A stretch of DNA of 64,000 bases from Sandaracinaceae bacterium (GTDB taxonomy: Bacteria > Myxococcota_A > Polyangia > Polyangiales > Sandaracinaceae): NCBI GenBank assembly GCA_020633195.1, contig JACKEC010000028.1, positions 1-64,000 of the forward strand. The letters are read 5' to 3'. The position numbers were made by a program, and so were the translations under genes. Under the pieces are notes generated by a model. The model had not been told where the DNA came from. It saw only the letters and a program-made list of their open reading frames with translations, and made no database searches. Shown here piece by piece: positions 24,030-32,913 of this stretch; position 1 is the first letter of the stretch, and each line of letters opens with the position of its first letter.

Positions 24030-26651
24030 CTACCGATCGATCTCGCCCGAGAGGAACTGCCCCATCTCGCTGAGCTGCGTGTCGCCGATCACCGGCACGA
24101 CGAGGTCGGCGTGGAGGAACGAGGGATAGGTGCGCATCGGCCGGCCGCTGACGCGCTGGAGCGTCTCGGTGGTGCGGTTCGGGATGATGATGTCGCCCCG
24201 ATCCATCTGCAGGAGCACCGCGCGGTCGTCCTCCGCGTAGAGGTGCGCGACCGAGTGCGGGTCGACCGAGTCGATCAGCCAGCGCGCCACGTCGAGGAGG
24301 CGCTCCTTCTCGTAGCTCGGGTTCGCGACCTCGATGTCGTCGAAGTAGGCGTCGATCTGCGGCGCGAAGTACGTGCTCTCGCGGAACAGGTCGACCATGT
24401 CGGCGCCCGGCACGTTCAGCACGGCGCGGTCGATCTCGGGCGTCACCGACACCCACACCGCGCCGATGATCGCGCCGAGCGACTGCCCCGTGTAGAGGAC
24501 GCGCTCGGGGTCGAGGTCGATGCCGACCGCGCGCCCCCAGTCCTGCGTCTGGATGGCGTGCAGCAAGGTGCTCAGGTCGACGAGCGCCTGCCGGAAGTGG
24601 TCGGTGATGAACGGGAGGTCGCCGACGTCGAGGAACGCCGCGCCGCTCGCGACCTGCACCGCGACGAGCGGGAACGCGGTGAACGTGTCGGGCGCGCCGC
24701 TCGCGGTGATGCACTCCCCCTCGGGGCTGCACCGCGCGTCCGAGCCGCTCGAGCACGGCGGGAAGCGCAGGATGTCGTCGGTGAGCCCCGTGACGTTGCG
24801 GATCTGCTCGGGGAAGAAGTTCGGGATCGCGACCAGGCTCGCGTCGATGCAGTCGATGCGATCGCCGTGGAACGGGAAGTCGATCGAGAGCGTGGCGAAG
24901 CCGCGCCGCGCGTACTCGCCCGCGACGGTCATCATGAAGCGCGCGTCGGTCACGATCGCGTGGCCGAAGATCACCACCGGCAGGGGCTCGCTCGGGTCCG
25001 CGCCCTCGGGGATCGACAGGTAGAAGCGGACGTCCTCCATCTCGTACTCGCCGCTCTCGCTCCAGCGGCGGGTCACCGGGTCGAGGAAGTACGGGCTGGG
25101 CAGCGTGCCGATCACGAACTCCTGCACCCCCTGCGTGCGCGGCAGGTAGAGCAGCCGGATCAGCGAGGACTCGATCCCCGGGAAGAGCGCCTCGAGCGCC
25201 TGCAGCGGGGGGAGGCGCTCGACCACCGTGGGCGGCGTGTCGAGGCCGAGGTCGATCGTCATGCGCGCCGCCTCGCGGACGCCGGGGACGGCGTCCATCG
25301 TCGTGAAGGGCCACGCGGTGATGATGTTGTCGCGGCCGTAGCCGTCGAGGAGCGGCGCGATGCGCGCGCGCGTGACCTCGAGGCGGTTCGCGAGCGCGTC
25401 GGTGAGCGAGCCGAGCTGCGAGACGCCGTCGACGGCGAGCTCGTGCTCGGTCCGCATGAAGAACCCGATCGGCATGACCTCGAGCTCCTCGCCGCTCGCG
25501 GCGCGCACGCCTCTGTCGACGACGATCGCGTACGTGGTCGACGGACGGAGCGGGAGCTCCTCGTCGGCGATCTCGATGATCACGTGCGTGCAGTCGATCG
25601 GCGTCGGCGTGATCGCGCACGCGGCCTCGCCGGCCTCGCCCAGGACGTGCGTGGTGATCGGCAGATCGCGGATCCCCGTGCCGGTCTCGAAGACGTGCAC
25701 GCGGCCGGGCAGGCTCGTGGCGTCGACCGCCTCGGTCGCCTCCCAGTGCAGGTTCGCCGAGACCCCGAAGCCGCGGAGCTCGCTGGCCTGCCGCTTCGCG
25801 TCGGCCTCGAGCGCGGTGTCCCAGTCCGCCTCCTCGAGGTTGACGAAGCCGGTCTCCGGGTCGATCAGGAGGTCGAACGGCAGCGGCACGCGCTGCGAGT
25901 CGCGGTCCATCGCGAGCTCGGGCGACGTGGTCACGGTGAACGACCAGAGCGCGGCGATCTCCTCGCGCGGGATCTCGCTCTCGGCGGGCCGCGCGGGGTC
26001 CTCGAAGAAGTCGAAGAAGGGCGCGAGCTCGACGCGCAGGTCCTCGAGGCGGCGGCCGTTGTCGAGCCGCTCGGCGCGCGTGGCGCCGGGGAAGGCGCGG
26101 TTGTGGCCGACCGTGTCGAGGCGCTGGCTGCGCTTGAGGAAGTAGAAGATCGCGTCCGGCTCGAGGCCGAAGCCGTGCGCGTCGCGGACGCCGCCGGTGC
26201 CCCCACGGACGACCACGAGGTACGTGTGCCCGCGCTCCCAGCCGGTGCGCGGCGGCAGCATCTGGAGGCGCCGGTCGTCCTCGTCGATCACCACGCGCAC
26301 GTCGGTGAACCGGAACGCGTCGCCGTCGTTCCAGTCCCAGATCTGGACGTTGTCCTCGTCGACGGTGGCGCTGTCGATCGCGTCGCTGAACCGCACCGTC
26401 GCGGGGAGCGTGGTCGCCCAGCCGTCGCGCGTGTTCAGCCACTCGCGGAACGCGCGGTCCGCCGGCGTGAGGTCGTCGTCGTCCGTCGGCAGATCGAGCC
26501 GGCCCGTCCCCTCGTCGCGCAGCGCGTCGTTGGGCATCGGGATCTCGCCCGAGTCGGGGTCGAACAGCGGGAACGTGGGCACGCGCTGGTTCGTGTCGAG
26601 CGGGAGCCCACACCCGATGAAGAGCAGTATCAGCGGTCCGAAGCGTCGCAT
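24030..26651 (-). CDS. VolA/Pla-1/cef-type surface lipase lipoprotein
   Basis: The 873-residue product is a lipoprotein (lipobox LFIGC). Near its start it has FDPDSGEIPMPND, the hallmark of the bacterial virulence-factor lipase N-terminal region found in VolA and Pla-1/cef extracellular lipases. The C-terminal half is an alpha/beta hydrolase with an oxyanion region VVIFGHAIV, nucleophile elbow GQSLGA and a late His (FLHADLVV). It should hydrolyse lipids or lysophospholipids at the cell surface. It lies 30 bp after the FadL-type porin gene, a pairing also known in Vibrio, supporting fatty-acid scavenging. Confidence 0.85.
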   Translation of the reverse strand: MRRFGPLILLFIGCGLPLDTNQRVPTFPLFDPDSGEIPMPNDALRDEGTGRLDLPTDDDDLTPADRAFREWLNTRDGWATTLPATVRFSDAIDSATVDEDNVQIWDWNDGDAFRFTDVRVVIDEDDRRLQMLPPRTGWERGHTYLVVVRGGTGGVRDAHGFGLEPDAIFYFLKRSQRLDTVGHNRAFPGATRAERLDNGRRLEDLRVELAPFFDFFEDPARPAESEIPREEIAALWSFTVTTSPELAMDRDSQRVPLPFDLLIDPETGFVNLEEADWDTALEADAKRQASELRGFGVSANLHWEATEAVDATSLPGRVHVFETGTGIRDLPITTHVLGEAGEAACAITPTPIDCTHVIIEIADEELPLRPSTTYAIVVDRGVRAASGEELEVMPIGFFMRTEHELAVDGVSQLGSLTDALANRLEVTRARIAPLLDGYGRDNIITAWPFTTMDAVPGVREAARMTIDLGLDTPPTVVERLPPLQALEALFPGIESSLIRLLYLPRTQGVQEFVIGTLPSPYFLDPVTRRWSESGEYEMEDVRFYLSIPEGADPSEPLPVVIFGHAIVTDARFMMTVAGEYARRGFATLSIDFPFHGDRIDCIDASLVAIPNFFPEQIRNVTGLTDDILRFPPCSSGSDARCSPEGECITASGAPDTFTAFPLVAVQVASGAAFLDVGDLPFITDHFRQALVDLSTLLHAIQTQDWGRAVGIDLDPERVLYTGQSLGAIIGAVWVSVTPEIDRAVLNVPGADMVDLFRESTYFAPQIDAYFDDIEVANPSYEKERLLDVARWLIDSVDPHSVAHLYAEDDRAVLLQMDRGDIIIPNRTTETLQRVSGRPMRTYPSFLHADLVVPVIGDTQLSEMGQFLSGEIDR

Positions 26652-26681
26652 CCCATCCGTCCCATCTCGATCCCCGCGGCG

Positions 26682-28067
26682 TCAGTACGCCGGCTCCTCC
26701 TCGTCGTCTCCGTCATCCGTCCCCACGGATTCGTCGGAGCCCTCGACCTGTGGATCCGGTGGCTCGTCGAGCGGGTCGACGACCTCCGGCTCGGGCTCCG
26801 CCACAGCATCCGCCTGCGGGGGACCCGAGTCCACCACGAGGCGGACGGTCAGCCCGACGAGGTGGAGCTCGCCCGAGTAGTGGGCGAGCGCCGCGTCGAG
26901 GCTCGTGGAGTCGCGCCCGAGGAACGCGACGTAGCTGTAGTAGAGGTCGACGCCGAGCTCGCGGGTGATGTCGAAGCCGGCGCCGAGCGTGACGCCGAGG
27001 CGCGCCATGTCCGGCGAGCTCGCCGCGAGGGTGTCGTCGGGCCCGACCTCCTGGTCGAAGAAGAGGCCCGCGCGCGCGTGGATCTCCGGGATCGGCGACA
27101 CCTCGCCGCCGAGCCGCAGCGCGATCGCGTCGTGCCAGTTGGACGGCGTGTCGATGTCGCTGGTGACGTCCCGCTCGAAGTCGACCTGCGTGCGCTGCCG
27201 GACCGACCAGAAGGTGACCCCGAAGTCGGCCCACACGCCGAACATCCCCTCCTGGTAGCCGAAGCCGAGCACGAGGCGGTCCGGGATGGTGAGCTCGGTG
27301 GTCGCGTGCTGATCGGGCGCGCGGCCGACGAACGCGTCGGGGACGGTGAAGTCCGCGTCCCCGTTCATGCGCATCCAAGTGCGGCTCTTGTACGTCACGC
27401 CGAACGCGAGCTCGGGCGTCGCCTGGTAGTAGACCGACGCGTCGCCGCCCACCCCCGCGCCCCAGAACAGGAGCTGGACGCGGCCCTCCTGGTCGATGAA
27501 GTCGAGCATCCGCGCCTGCTCCACCCGGACCGTGTCGACGTGCGCGCCGATCGAGATGCGGATGTCCGGGAAGCCCTCGATCAGCCCGCGCTCGCCGCCG
27601 AGGCGGAGCGCGAAGAACGGCGCCGCGCGGATGCCGATGATGCCGGTCTGCATCGACTCGAAGCGGCCCCACCAGCCGTCCGGCCAGTTGACGCTCGAGC
27701 CGTGGGAGAGCCCGATGTAGGCGCCGACCGACCACTCGTTCTCCGAGTAGGAGAGGTGCAGGTGCGGCGGCGGCGACACCGCGGTCACCGTGCTCGCCGT
27801 CTCCATCGGGTCCTCGAGGCCCTCGGCGGTGATCGTGGGGATCGCGAGGGCGAGCCCGAGCGCGCCGCGGAAGCCCCGACCGTCGGCCGTCTCCGCGGGC
27901 TGGTACCACGCGCTCGACGGATCGCCGCGCCGCGCCGTCCCCGCGCCGCCCGTGGCGCCAGCCACCGCGCTCTGGTCGGGGACCTCGAAGCCGCCCGCGA
28001 AGGCCCGCCCGGGGACGAGCGTCGCGAGCCCGAGCGCGACCACGAGCGTGGTGTGGAGAAACCTCAC
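26682..28067 (-). CDS. OmpP1/FadL-family outer-membrane transporter
   Basis: The 461-residue product has a signal peptide (GRAFAG), then the FadL-type N-terminus GFEVPDQSAVAGATGGAG with DPSSAWYQPA. In FadL this N-terminal segment forms the hatch that plugs the barrel. Alternating beta-strands fill the rest, and the C-terminal ~45 residues are an acidic Pro/Glu/Asp tail of unusual length. It should let long-chain fatty acids or other hydrophobic molecules cross the outer membrane. The GTG at 28067 is set by a promoter 8 bp upstream. First gene of the lipid unit reaching to 22,023. Confidence 0.88.
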   Translation of the reverse strand: MRFLHTTLVVALGLATLVPGRAFAGGFEVPDQSAVAGATGGAGTARRGDPSSAWYQPAETADGRGFRGALGLALAIPTITAEGLEDPMETASTVTAVSPPPHLHLSYSENEWSVGAYIGLSHGSSVNWPDGWWGRFESMQTGIIGIRAAPFFALRLGGERGLIEGFPDIRISIGAHVDTVRVEQARMLDFIDQEGRVQLLFWGAGVGGDASVYYQATPELAFGVTYKSRTWMRMNGDADFTVPDAFVGRAPDQHATTELTIPDRLVLGFGYQEGMFGVWADFGVTFWSVRQRTQVDFERDVTSDIDTPSNWHDAIALRLGGEVSPIPEIHARAGLFFDQEVGPDDTLAASSPDMARLGVTLGAGFDITRELGVDLYYSYVAFLGRDSTSLDAALAHYSGELHLVGLTVRLVVDSGPPQADAVAEPEPEVVDPLDEPPDPQVEGSDESVGTDDGDDEEEPAY

Positions 28068-28075
28068 AGCGCGAG

Positions 28076-28104
28076 ACCTTACGGGTGAACGCCGTTCTGT
28101 CCAA
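28076..28104 (-). promoter_or_regulatory. Promoter of the fadL-lipase operon (TTGGAC-17-TAAGGT)
   Basis: Minus strand: TTGGAC (28099-28104), 17-bp spacer, TAAGGT (28076-28081), then 8 bp to the GTG start. Located between the DUF4388 gene stop and the FadL-type gene. Confidence 0.6.
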
Positions 28105-28113
28105 CCGACGACT

Positions 28114-30131
28114 TCAGCCCTGCAGGCGGCGCTGGACGAGGCGCAAGTACCGTTGCGCGTCCATGTGGCTCTTGTCGAGCCGCGAGGCGATCTTGAACGC
28201 GCGCTCGGCGCCGCCGAGGTCCTCGTCGACGAGGAACAGCCGACCCTGGACGTAGTGGGCGAAGCCCATGCGCCGATCCTGCTGGAGCGCCTCGAGCACG
28301 GCGGTGCGGAGCTCGTTCTCGAACACCCGCCGGTGCACGTCGTCGTCGGTGCCGAGGTAGCGCGCCCAGGCGAAGTGCAGTCGATACTCGGCGGCGTCGG
28401 GCATGAGCTCGACCGCGCCACCGAAGGCCTCCCGCGCCTTGTCGAGGGCGTTCGCCGCGAGCGCCCTACAGCCCTCCTCGAACAGCCGCTCGGCGTCGAG
28501 CCGCGGCTTCTGCCCGGGCGGCGGCGGCGGCCCGCCGTGAGCCATGCGGCGCTCCATCTCGGCGCGCAGGCGGTCGGCCGCGTCCTTCGCCGCGCTCACG
28601 CTGTGACCGCCGGACGGAGAGCGTCGCCCCGTCGTGCGCTCGGCCGCGGCGGCGGCCTTGGCGAGCGCGAGCGCCTTGGCCTCGGCCGCGGCCCGCGCGG
28701 TCGCCTCCGCGCGCGCCTCGACGGCGGCCTTCGCTTGCGCGATCTCGCGCTCCCGCTCCTCGGCCTCGGCCCGCGCTCGCGCTTCGGCTTCGGCCCGCGC
28801 TCGCGCCTCCGCCCGCGCGCGCGCTTCGGCCTCGGCCCGCGCCCGCGCTTCGGCTTCGGCTCGCGCCCGCGCCTCCGCGGCCGCTTCGGCGGCGCGCCGC
28901 CTCGCCTCGTGGGCGGCGCGGATCTCGGCCTCGCCGCGGCACCGGCAGCGGCCGCCTCCGCCTCCTCCGCGCGCGGGCGAGCGCTTCGCCGCCGCGGCTC
29001 GCGCTCGCGCCTCTGCCTCCGCTCGCGCCCGCGCCTCCGCCTCCGCTCGCGCCCGGGCCTCCTCTTCGCTCGCGCCTCCGCCTCGGCGCGCGCGCTCGCG
29101 CCTCCGCCTCCGCCCGCGCTCGCGCCTGCGCTGCGCGAGCCTCGGCTCGCGCCCGCGCCCTCCGCCTCGGCGCGCTCGCGCGCCTCGGCTTCGGCGCGCT
29201 CCCGAGCCTCCAGCTCTGCGCGCTCCTCGCGCTCGCGGCGCGCCGTCTCCTCGTGCGCTTCGCGGACGGCGACGGCGACGGAGATGGCGTCCATCTCCTC
29301 GGTCCCCTCGGCGGCGGCGGCGCGGCGCCGGAGCCGACGCCGCAGGTCCTCGGTCTGCTGCCGGTCGAGGCGCTGCGACGCGGGCGCCTCGAGATCGAGG
29401 ACCCCCGCGAAGAGGAGCAGCACGACGATCACGCCCGCCTCTTCGGGCGGCAGCACGCGGCTCGCGAGGAGATCCGCGAGCGGCCGACCGTCCATCGCCT
29501 TCACGAGCCGGAGCTCCGCCTCGGGCATGCCGAAGCGATCGGCGATCGTCTCCGGCTGCCCCTCGAGCCTCATCTTCCGGGTCCGCTTGGCCACCAGGAG
29601 CCCCGGCCATCGATAGGACTGCGGGTCCTCGATGAGCGCGGTGCGCAGGGTCGGCTCGAACGCGATCGGGAACTGCGACGCCGCGGGGGGGAGCTTGCCG
29701 TCGAAGTGCCAGAGCCCCTCGTCGAGGGTGAGGCAGTGCTGGAGCTTCGCCGCGACCTGCAGCCGCAGCGCCTCCTCGAGGTCCTCCTCGGTCAGCATGC
29801 CGAGCTGGATCGCGACCTCGCCGAAGCGACGCACCTCGGAGTCGCCGGTGGCCTCGGCCATCTGCTCGAGGATGAGGCCGTACTCCTCGCGATCGAGCAT
29901 GCCCTGCCGCATCAGGAGGCGGCCGAGGGTCTCGGCGAGGGCGCCGCGATCCACGTACGTCACCACGCCGTCGGTGATGTGGACGTGCATCGTGAGCTCG
30001 CCCTCGTCGATCGTGAGGACGCCCGATCGGCGCTGCCGCTGCGCCGCGAAGAACACGCGCGCGAGGTGCGTGTCCAGCAGCTGCTCGGGCTCGATACGAC
30101 CGAAGCTGGCCGTCGCGAGGACGTCGCTCAC
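28114..30131 (-). CDS. DUF4388-type N-terminus, long Ala/Arg/Glu coiled coil, TPR C-terminus; frame changes in the middle
   Basis: The N-terminal part (30131 to about 29,180) encodes a DUF4388-like domain (SGVLTIDEGELTMHVHI, then ALAETLGRLLMRQGML) and a linker region. The C-terminal part (about 28,920 to 28,114, other frame) encodes an Ala/Arg/Glu coiled coil and a TPR-like domain (DAERLFEEGCRALAANALDKA, AERAFKIASRLDKSHMDAQRYL). Between them ARAEAEARA-type heptads continue but hop between frames about five times, at G runs and CG repeats. I annotate one gene with likely indel errors; a broken gene is the alternative. The GTG start has TACTCT 7 bp upstream. Confidence 0.7.
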
Positions 30132-30138
30132 CCCTCGG

Positions 30139-30144
30139 AGAGTA
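30139..30144 (-). promoter_or_regulatory. -10-like TACTCT before the DUF4388 gene
   Basis: Minus-strand TACTCT lies 7 bp upstream of the GTG at 30131. The spacer includes GAGGG directly before the start. Confidence 0.4.
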
Positions 30145-30159
30145 CACCGCGGCGGGTCG

Positions 30160-31470
30160 TCAGAAGGTGCCCGAGACGCTCAGCGTGCCCGGGCCGGCGG
30201 CGACCCGGAGATCGGAGGATCCCTCGCCCGCGACGCTCAACACGATGCTCGACGCCGCGACCGCGGCGAAGCCCACCGCGAGCCCGCCGGTGACCTGCGC
30301 GAGCGCGTCGTGGGAGGCGGCCGCGTCGAGCAGGCGTGCGTCGCTCTGCGCCCGCGGGTCGGCGCGGAGCCGGTCGGCCGCGCCGAGGGCGTCGGCCATC
30401 ATCGCGAGCTCCGCCATCGCGAGCCCGGCGAACGCGATCGCGAGGCTCAACCCGAGGGGCGTGTCGCGCAGGCCGAGGCCGACGTTGCTCATCGTCGCGA
30501 TCGCCACCCCGATCAGGGTGCCGCTCGCGCCGGCGAAGCCGTCGACCCCTGCGTCGTCGGCCGGGCAGTTGGCCTCGCCCTCGCACGCCGCGCCGCGCGA
30601 CCAACCGGCCGCGCCCACCCCGAGCGCGGCGGCCCCGAGGATCGGGATCGCGAGGATCCGGAACCACATCAGGCGACCGCGGAGCTCGGGGTCGAGCGCG
30701 CCCTGCAGCGCCATGTTCACGCCGGCGCCGAGGGCGAGCCCGAACGACAGCCCGACCTGCAGCGCGAGCGGCTCGCGCAGCTCGGGGAGCGTCGCGTGCA
30801 CCGAGCCCGACGCGGCGAGCCCGAGGCCGCCGACGCCGATCAGCATCGCGTTGCCGCCGAGCCAGCGGTCCTGGAGCGTCAGCGACCGCGGCTGCCCCGC
30901 CGGCCGGAGCGCGTCGGGGCCGCCCTCGGGCAGGACGAGGTGGACCTCGTGCTCGCCGCCGGAGGTGACCTGCACGATCGCGTACCTCGGCTCGTAGCCC
31001 TCGACCCGCGCCTCGAGGCGGTGGGAGCCGGGCCGGAGCAGGAGCACGCGATCGCCCGTCTCGAACTCGGCGGGCTGTCCGTCCACGAGCACCTCCGCGC
31101 CCCCGGGCTGCGCGTCGACGCGCACGAGGCCGAGCTCGTCGCGCGCGAGCTGCATGCGCGCGAGCAGCCGCGCCCGCTCCGTCGGGTCGGCGAACGTCAG
31201 CGCGCGCCGGAAGAACCGGTGCGCGGCCTCGAGCTCGCCCATCTCGGAGGCGGCGCGCCCCATCAGCTCCCACGCCTCGACCGAGCAGTCCGGGTCGAAC
31301 GCGCGCGCGAGCCGCGCGAGCTCGAAGGCTCGGCCGGGCGACTCCTCGGCGAGCGCCTGGTGCGCGCTCGCGAGGGCCTCGGCCGCCGGTGAGGGGGTGG
31401 GTGGAGGTGCCTGTCCTGCGGCGGGCCACGCCGCGAGCCAGACGAGCATGGAGGTCGACCAGCGCGTCAT
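30160..31470 (-). CDS. TPR-PEGA domain protein with C-terminal membrane segments
   Basis: The 436-residue product has a signal peptide (PAAGQA) and TPR-like helices (~residues 25-110: ALASAHQALAEESPGRAFELA and AAHRFFRRALTFADP). A PEGA-type beta domain follows (~115-180: VRVDAQPGGAEVLVDGQPAEF, then GSHRLEARVEGYEP), and the C-terminal half has several hydrophobic segments separated by small loops. PEGA/TPR proteins are common myxobacterial envelope proteins thought to bind partners or polysaccharide. GAGG precedes the ATG. Function not known; ends 28 bp before the DUF4388 start on the same strand. Confidence 0.8.
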   Translation of the reverse strand: MTRWSTSMLVWLAAWPAAGQAPPPTPSPAAEALASAHQALAEESPGRAFELARLARAFDPDCSVEAWELMGRAASEMGELEAAHRFFRRALTFADPTERARLLARMQLARDELGLVRVDAQPGGAEVLVDGQPAEFETGDRVLLLRPGSHRLEARVEGYEPRYAIVQVTSGGEHEVHLVLPEGGPDALRPAGQPRSLTLQDRWLGGNAMLIGVGGLGLAASGSVHATLPELREPLALQVGLSFGLALGAGVNMALQGALDPELRGRLMWFRILAIPILGAAALGVGAAGWSRGAACEGEANCPADDAGVDGFAGASGTLIGVAIATMSNVGLGLRDTPLGLSLAIAFAGLAMAELAMMADALGAADRLRADPRAQSDARLLDAAASHDALAQVTGGLAVGFAAVAASSIVLSVAGEGSSDLRVAAGPGTLSVSGTF

Positions 31471-31537
31471 GCCTCACAGGCTGGGCGCCACCCCGCGCGC
31501 ACGAAACTTACAAGAGGTCACAAGTCGGGCGGGTCGC

Positions 31538-31783
31538 TCAGCGACGCCGGCCGACCTCTTTGACGATCGCCTCCGCGAGCTGTCGATCGGCGTCGATCGG
31601 CTCGCACAGATCGCGGAGCCAGTCGGGGTACCCCTCGGCCAGGAAGCCCGGGGAGCGGCCCGTGGCGTCGAGCAGCGCCTCCTCGTGATGGCCCGGATAC
31701 GTCACGCGCCACGGGCTCGAGAGGGTGAGGACGTGCAGCTGCACGCGGCCGGCCTCGCGGGGGTGCTTCACGGAGATGCGCAC
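31538..31783 (-). CDS. Small conserved-looking protein of unknown function
   Basis: An 81-residue frame from a GTG at 31783 encodes a mixed sequence (VQLHVLTLSSPWRVTYPG, then GRSPGFLAEGYPDWLRDLCEPID) with normal composition, no signal peptide and no membrane segment. No domain is recognised. The start is supported by TACGGT exactly 6 bp upstream, the same leaderless-type arrangement as other genes here. It is divergent from the E1 alpha gene. Confidence 0.6.
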   Translation of the reverse strand: MRISVKHPREAGRVQLHVLTLSSPWRVTYPGHHEEALLDATGRSPGFLAEGYPDWLRDLCEPIDADRQLAEAIVKEVGRRR

Positions 31784-31789
31784 GAGGGG

Positions 31790-31795
31790 ACCGTA
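31790..31795 (-). promoter_or_regulatory. -10-like TACGGT before the small gene
   Basis: Minus-strand TACGGT lies 6 bp upstream of the GTG at 31783, with no ribosome-binding site. Confidence 0.4.
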
Positions 31796-31870
31796 GCAGG
31801 GCCGGAGCTGACGCGGTGCGTCGTGAGCTTGCGGGGGTCGCCCCCCGCCAAGGTGTGCTACGGGTGAAGC

Positions 31871-32910
31871 GTGGCAGACATGAGTACCCCCGTTTCGCCG
31901 TCGGCGCCGCCCCGGGGCATGGAGCGCCGCCTCGATCGTGAGCGGCTCCTGCACATCCACGAGCTGATGCTCGAGGGCCGAGTCCTCGAGGAGCGCCTCA
32001 TCCGCATGCAGCGGCAGGGAGAGGGCTACTTCTGGATCGGCGGGCCGGGCGAGGAAGCCTTCAACACGAGCCTCGGCCTGCTGATGAACAAGGGCCAGGG
32101 GCTCGACCACGACTTCCTACACGGCCACTACCGCTCGAGCGCCACGCTCCTCGCGCTCGGCGCGCCGTCGATCGACGCGCTCCGGCAGATGCACAACACG
32201 AAGACCGATCCCTACTCCGAGGGTCGCAACTTCGTCGGCCACTTCTCGAAGCGCGAGTGGAACGTCCTGCCGATCTCGTCGCCGATCGAGGTGCAGTACT
32301 CGGTGTCGATCGGCACCGCCTACGCCCAGCGCCGTCACGGCGGCGCGGGGATCACGATCGTGGTCGGCGGTGACGCGGGCACGGCCGAGGGTGACTTCGC
32401 GAGCTGCCTCGTCTGGTCGAGCCGCCCGGGCAGCGAGCTGCCGATCCTCATCATCGTGACCAACAACGAGTACGGGATCTCGACGCCGGCCGGCACCCAG
32501 CACGGCGAGCGCCACATCTCCGATCGCGGCGTGCCTTCGGCATGCGCACCGGCGTGTGCGACGGCAACGACCCCGAGGCGGCGTGGTACGCGATCCAGGA
32601 CGCGATGGACTACGTGCGCTCGGAGCGGAAGCCCTTCGTGCTCCAGGCCAACCTGTCGCGGCTCTACGGCCACAGCTCGTCGAGCGGCTCGAACTACGTC
32701 GAGAACGAGGTCGACTGCCTCGAGGTGATCGCCCAGAAGCTCGAGGAGCGCGGGTGGCGCAGCGCCGAGGAGACGCGGCAGCTCCGCGAGAAGATCGAGG
32801 CGAAGATGCGCGCGGACTACGAGCAGGTGCTCACCGAGCCGCACCCCGAGCCGGAGGACGCGTGGGACTACGTGTTCGCCGATCGGAACTTCGTCGGCGG
32901 AGAGGGCTGA
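31871..32910 (+). CDS. 2-oxoacid dehydrogenase E1 component alpha subunit, with a frameshift near 32,530
   Basis: Two frames join to one E1 alpha protein of about 346 residues. The first frame (to ~32,530) has the E1 alpha N-terminus, the GHYRSS segment, and the thiamine-pyrophosphate motif GGDAGTAEGDF ending in TNN. The second (from ~32,530) continues FGMRTGVCDGNDPEAAW and the usual C-terminal helices. One missing base in GATCGCGGCGTGCC, expected to read Asp-Arg-Gly-Arg-Ala, would restore the frame. The subunit decarboxylates a 2-oxoacid on TPP and works with the E1 beta encoded 3 bp downstream. An assembly error is likelier than decay because both halves are well kept. Confidence 0.85.
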
Positions 32911-32913
32911 GCC

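Noticed and set aside
23652..28088. Plus-strand open frame of nearly 1,500 codons
   Set aside because: Antisense shadow of the SDR, lipase and FadL-type genes; no domain or signal, and composition typical of reverse-frame translation.
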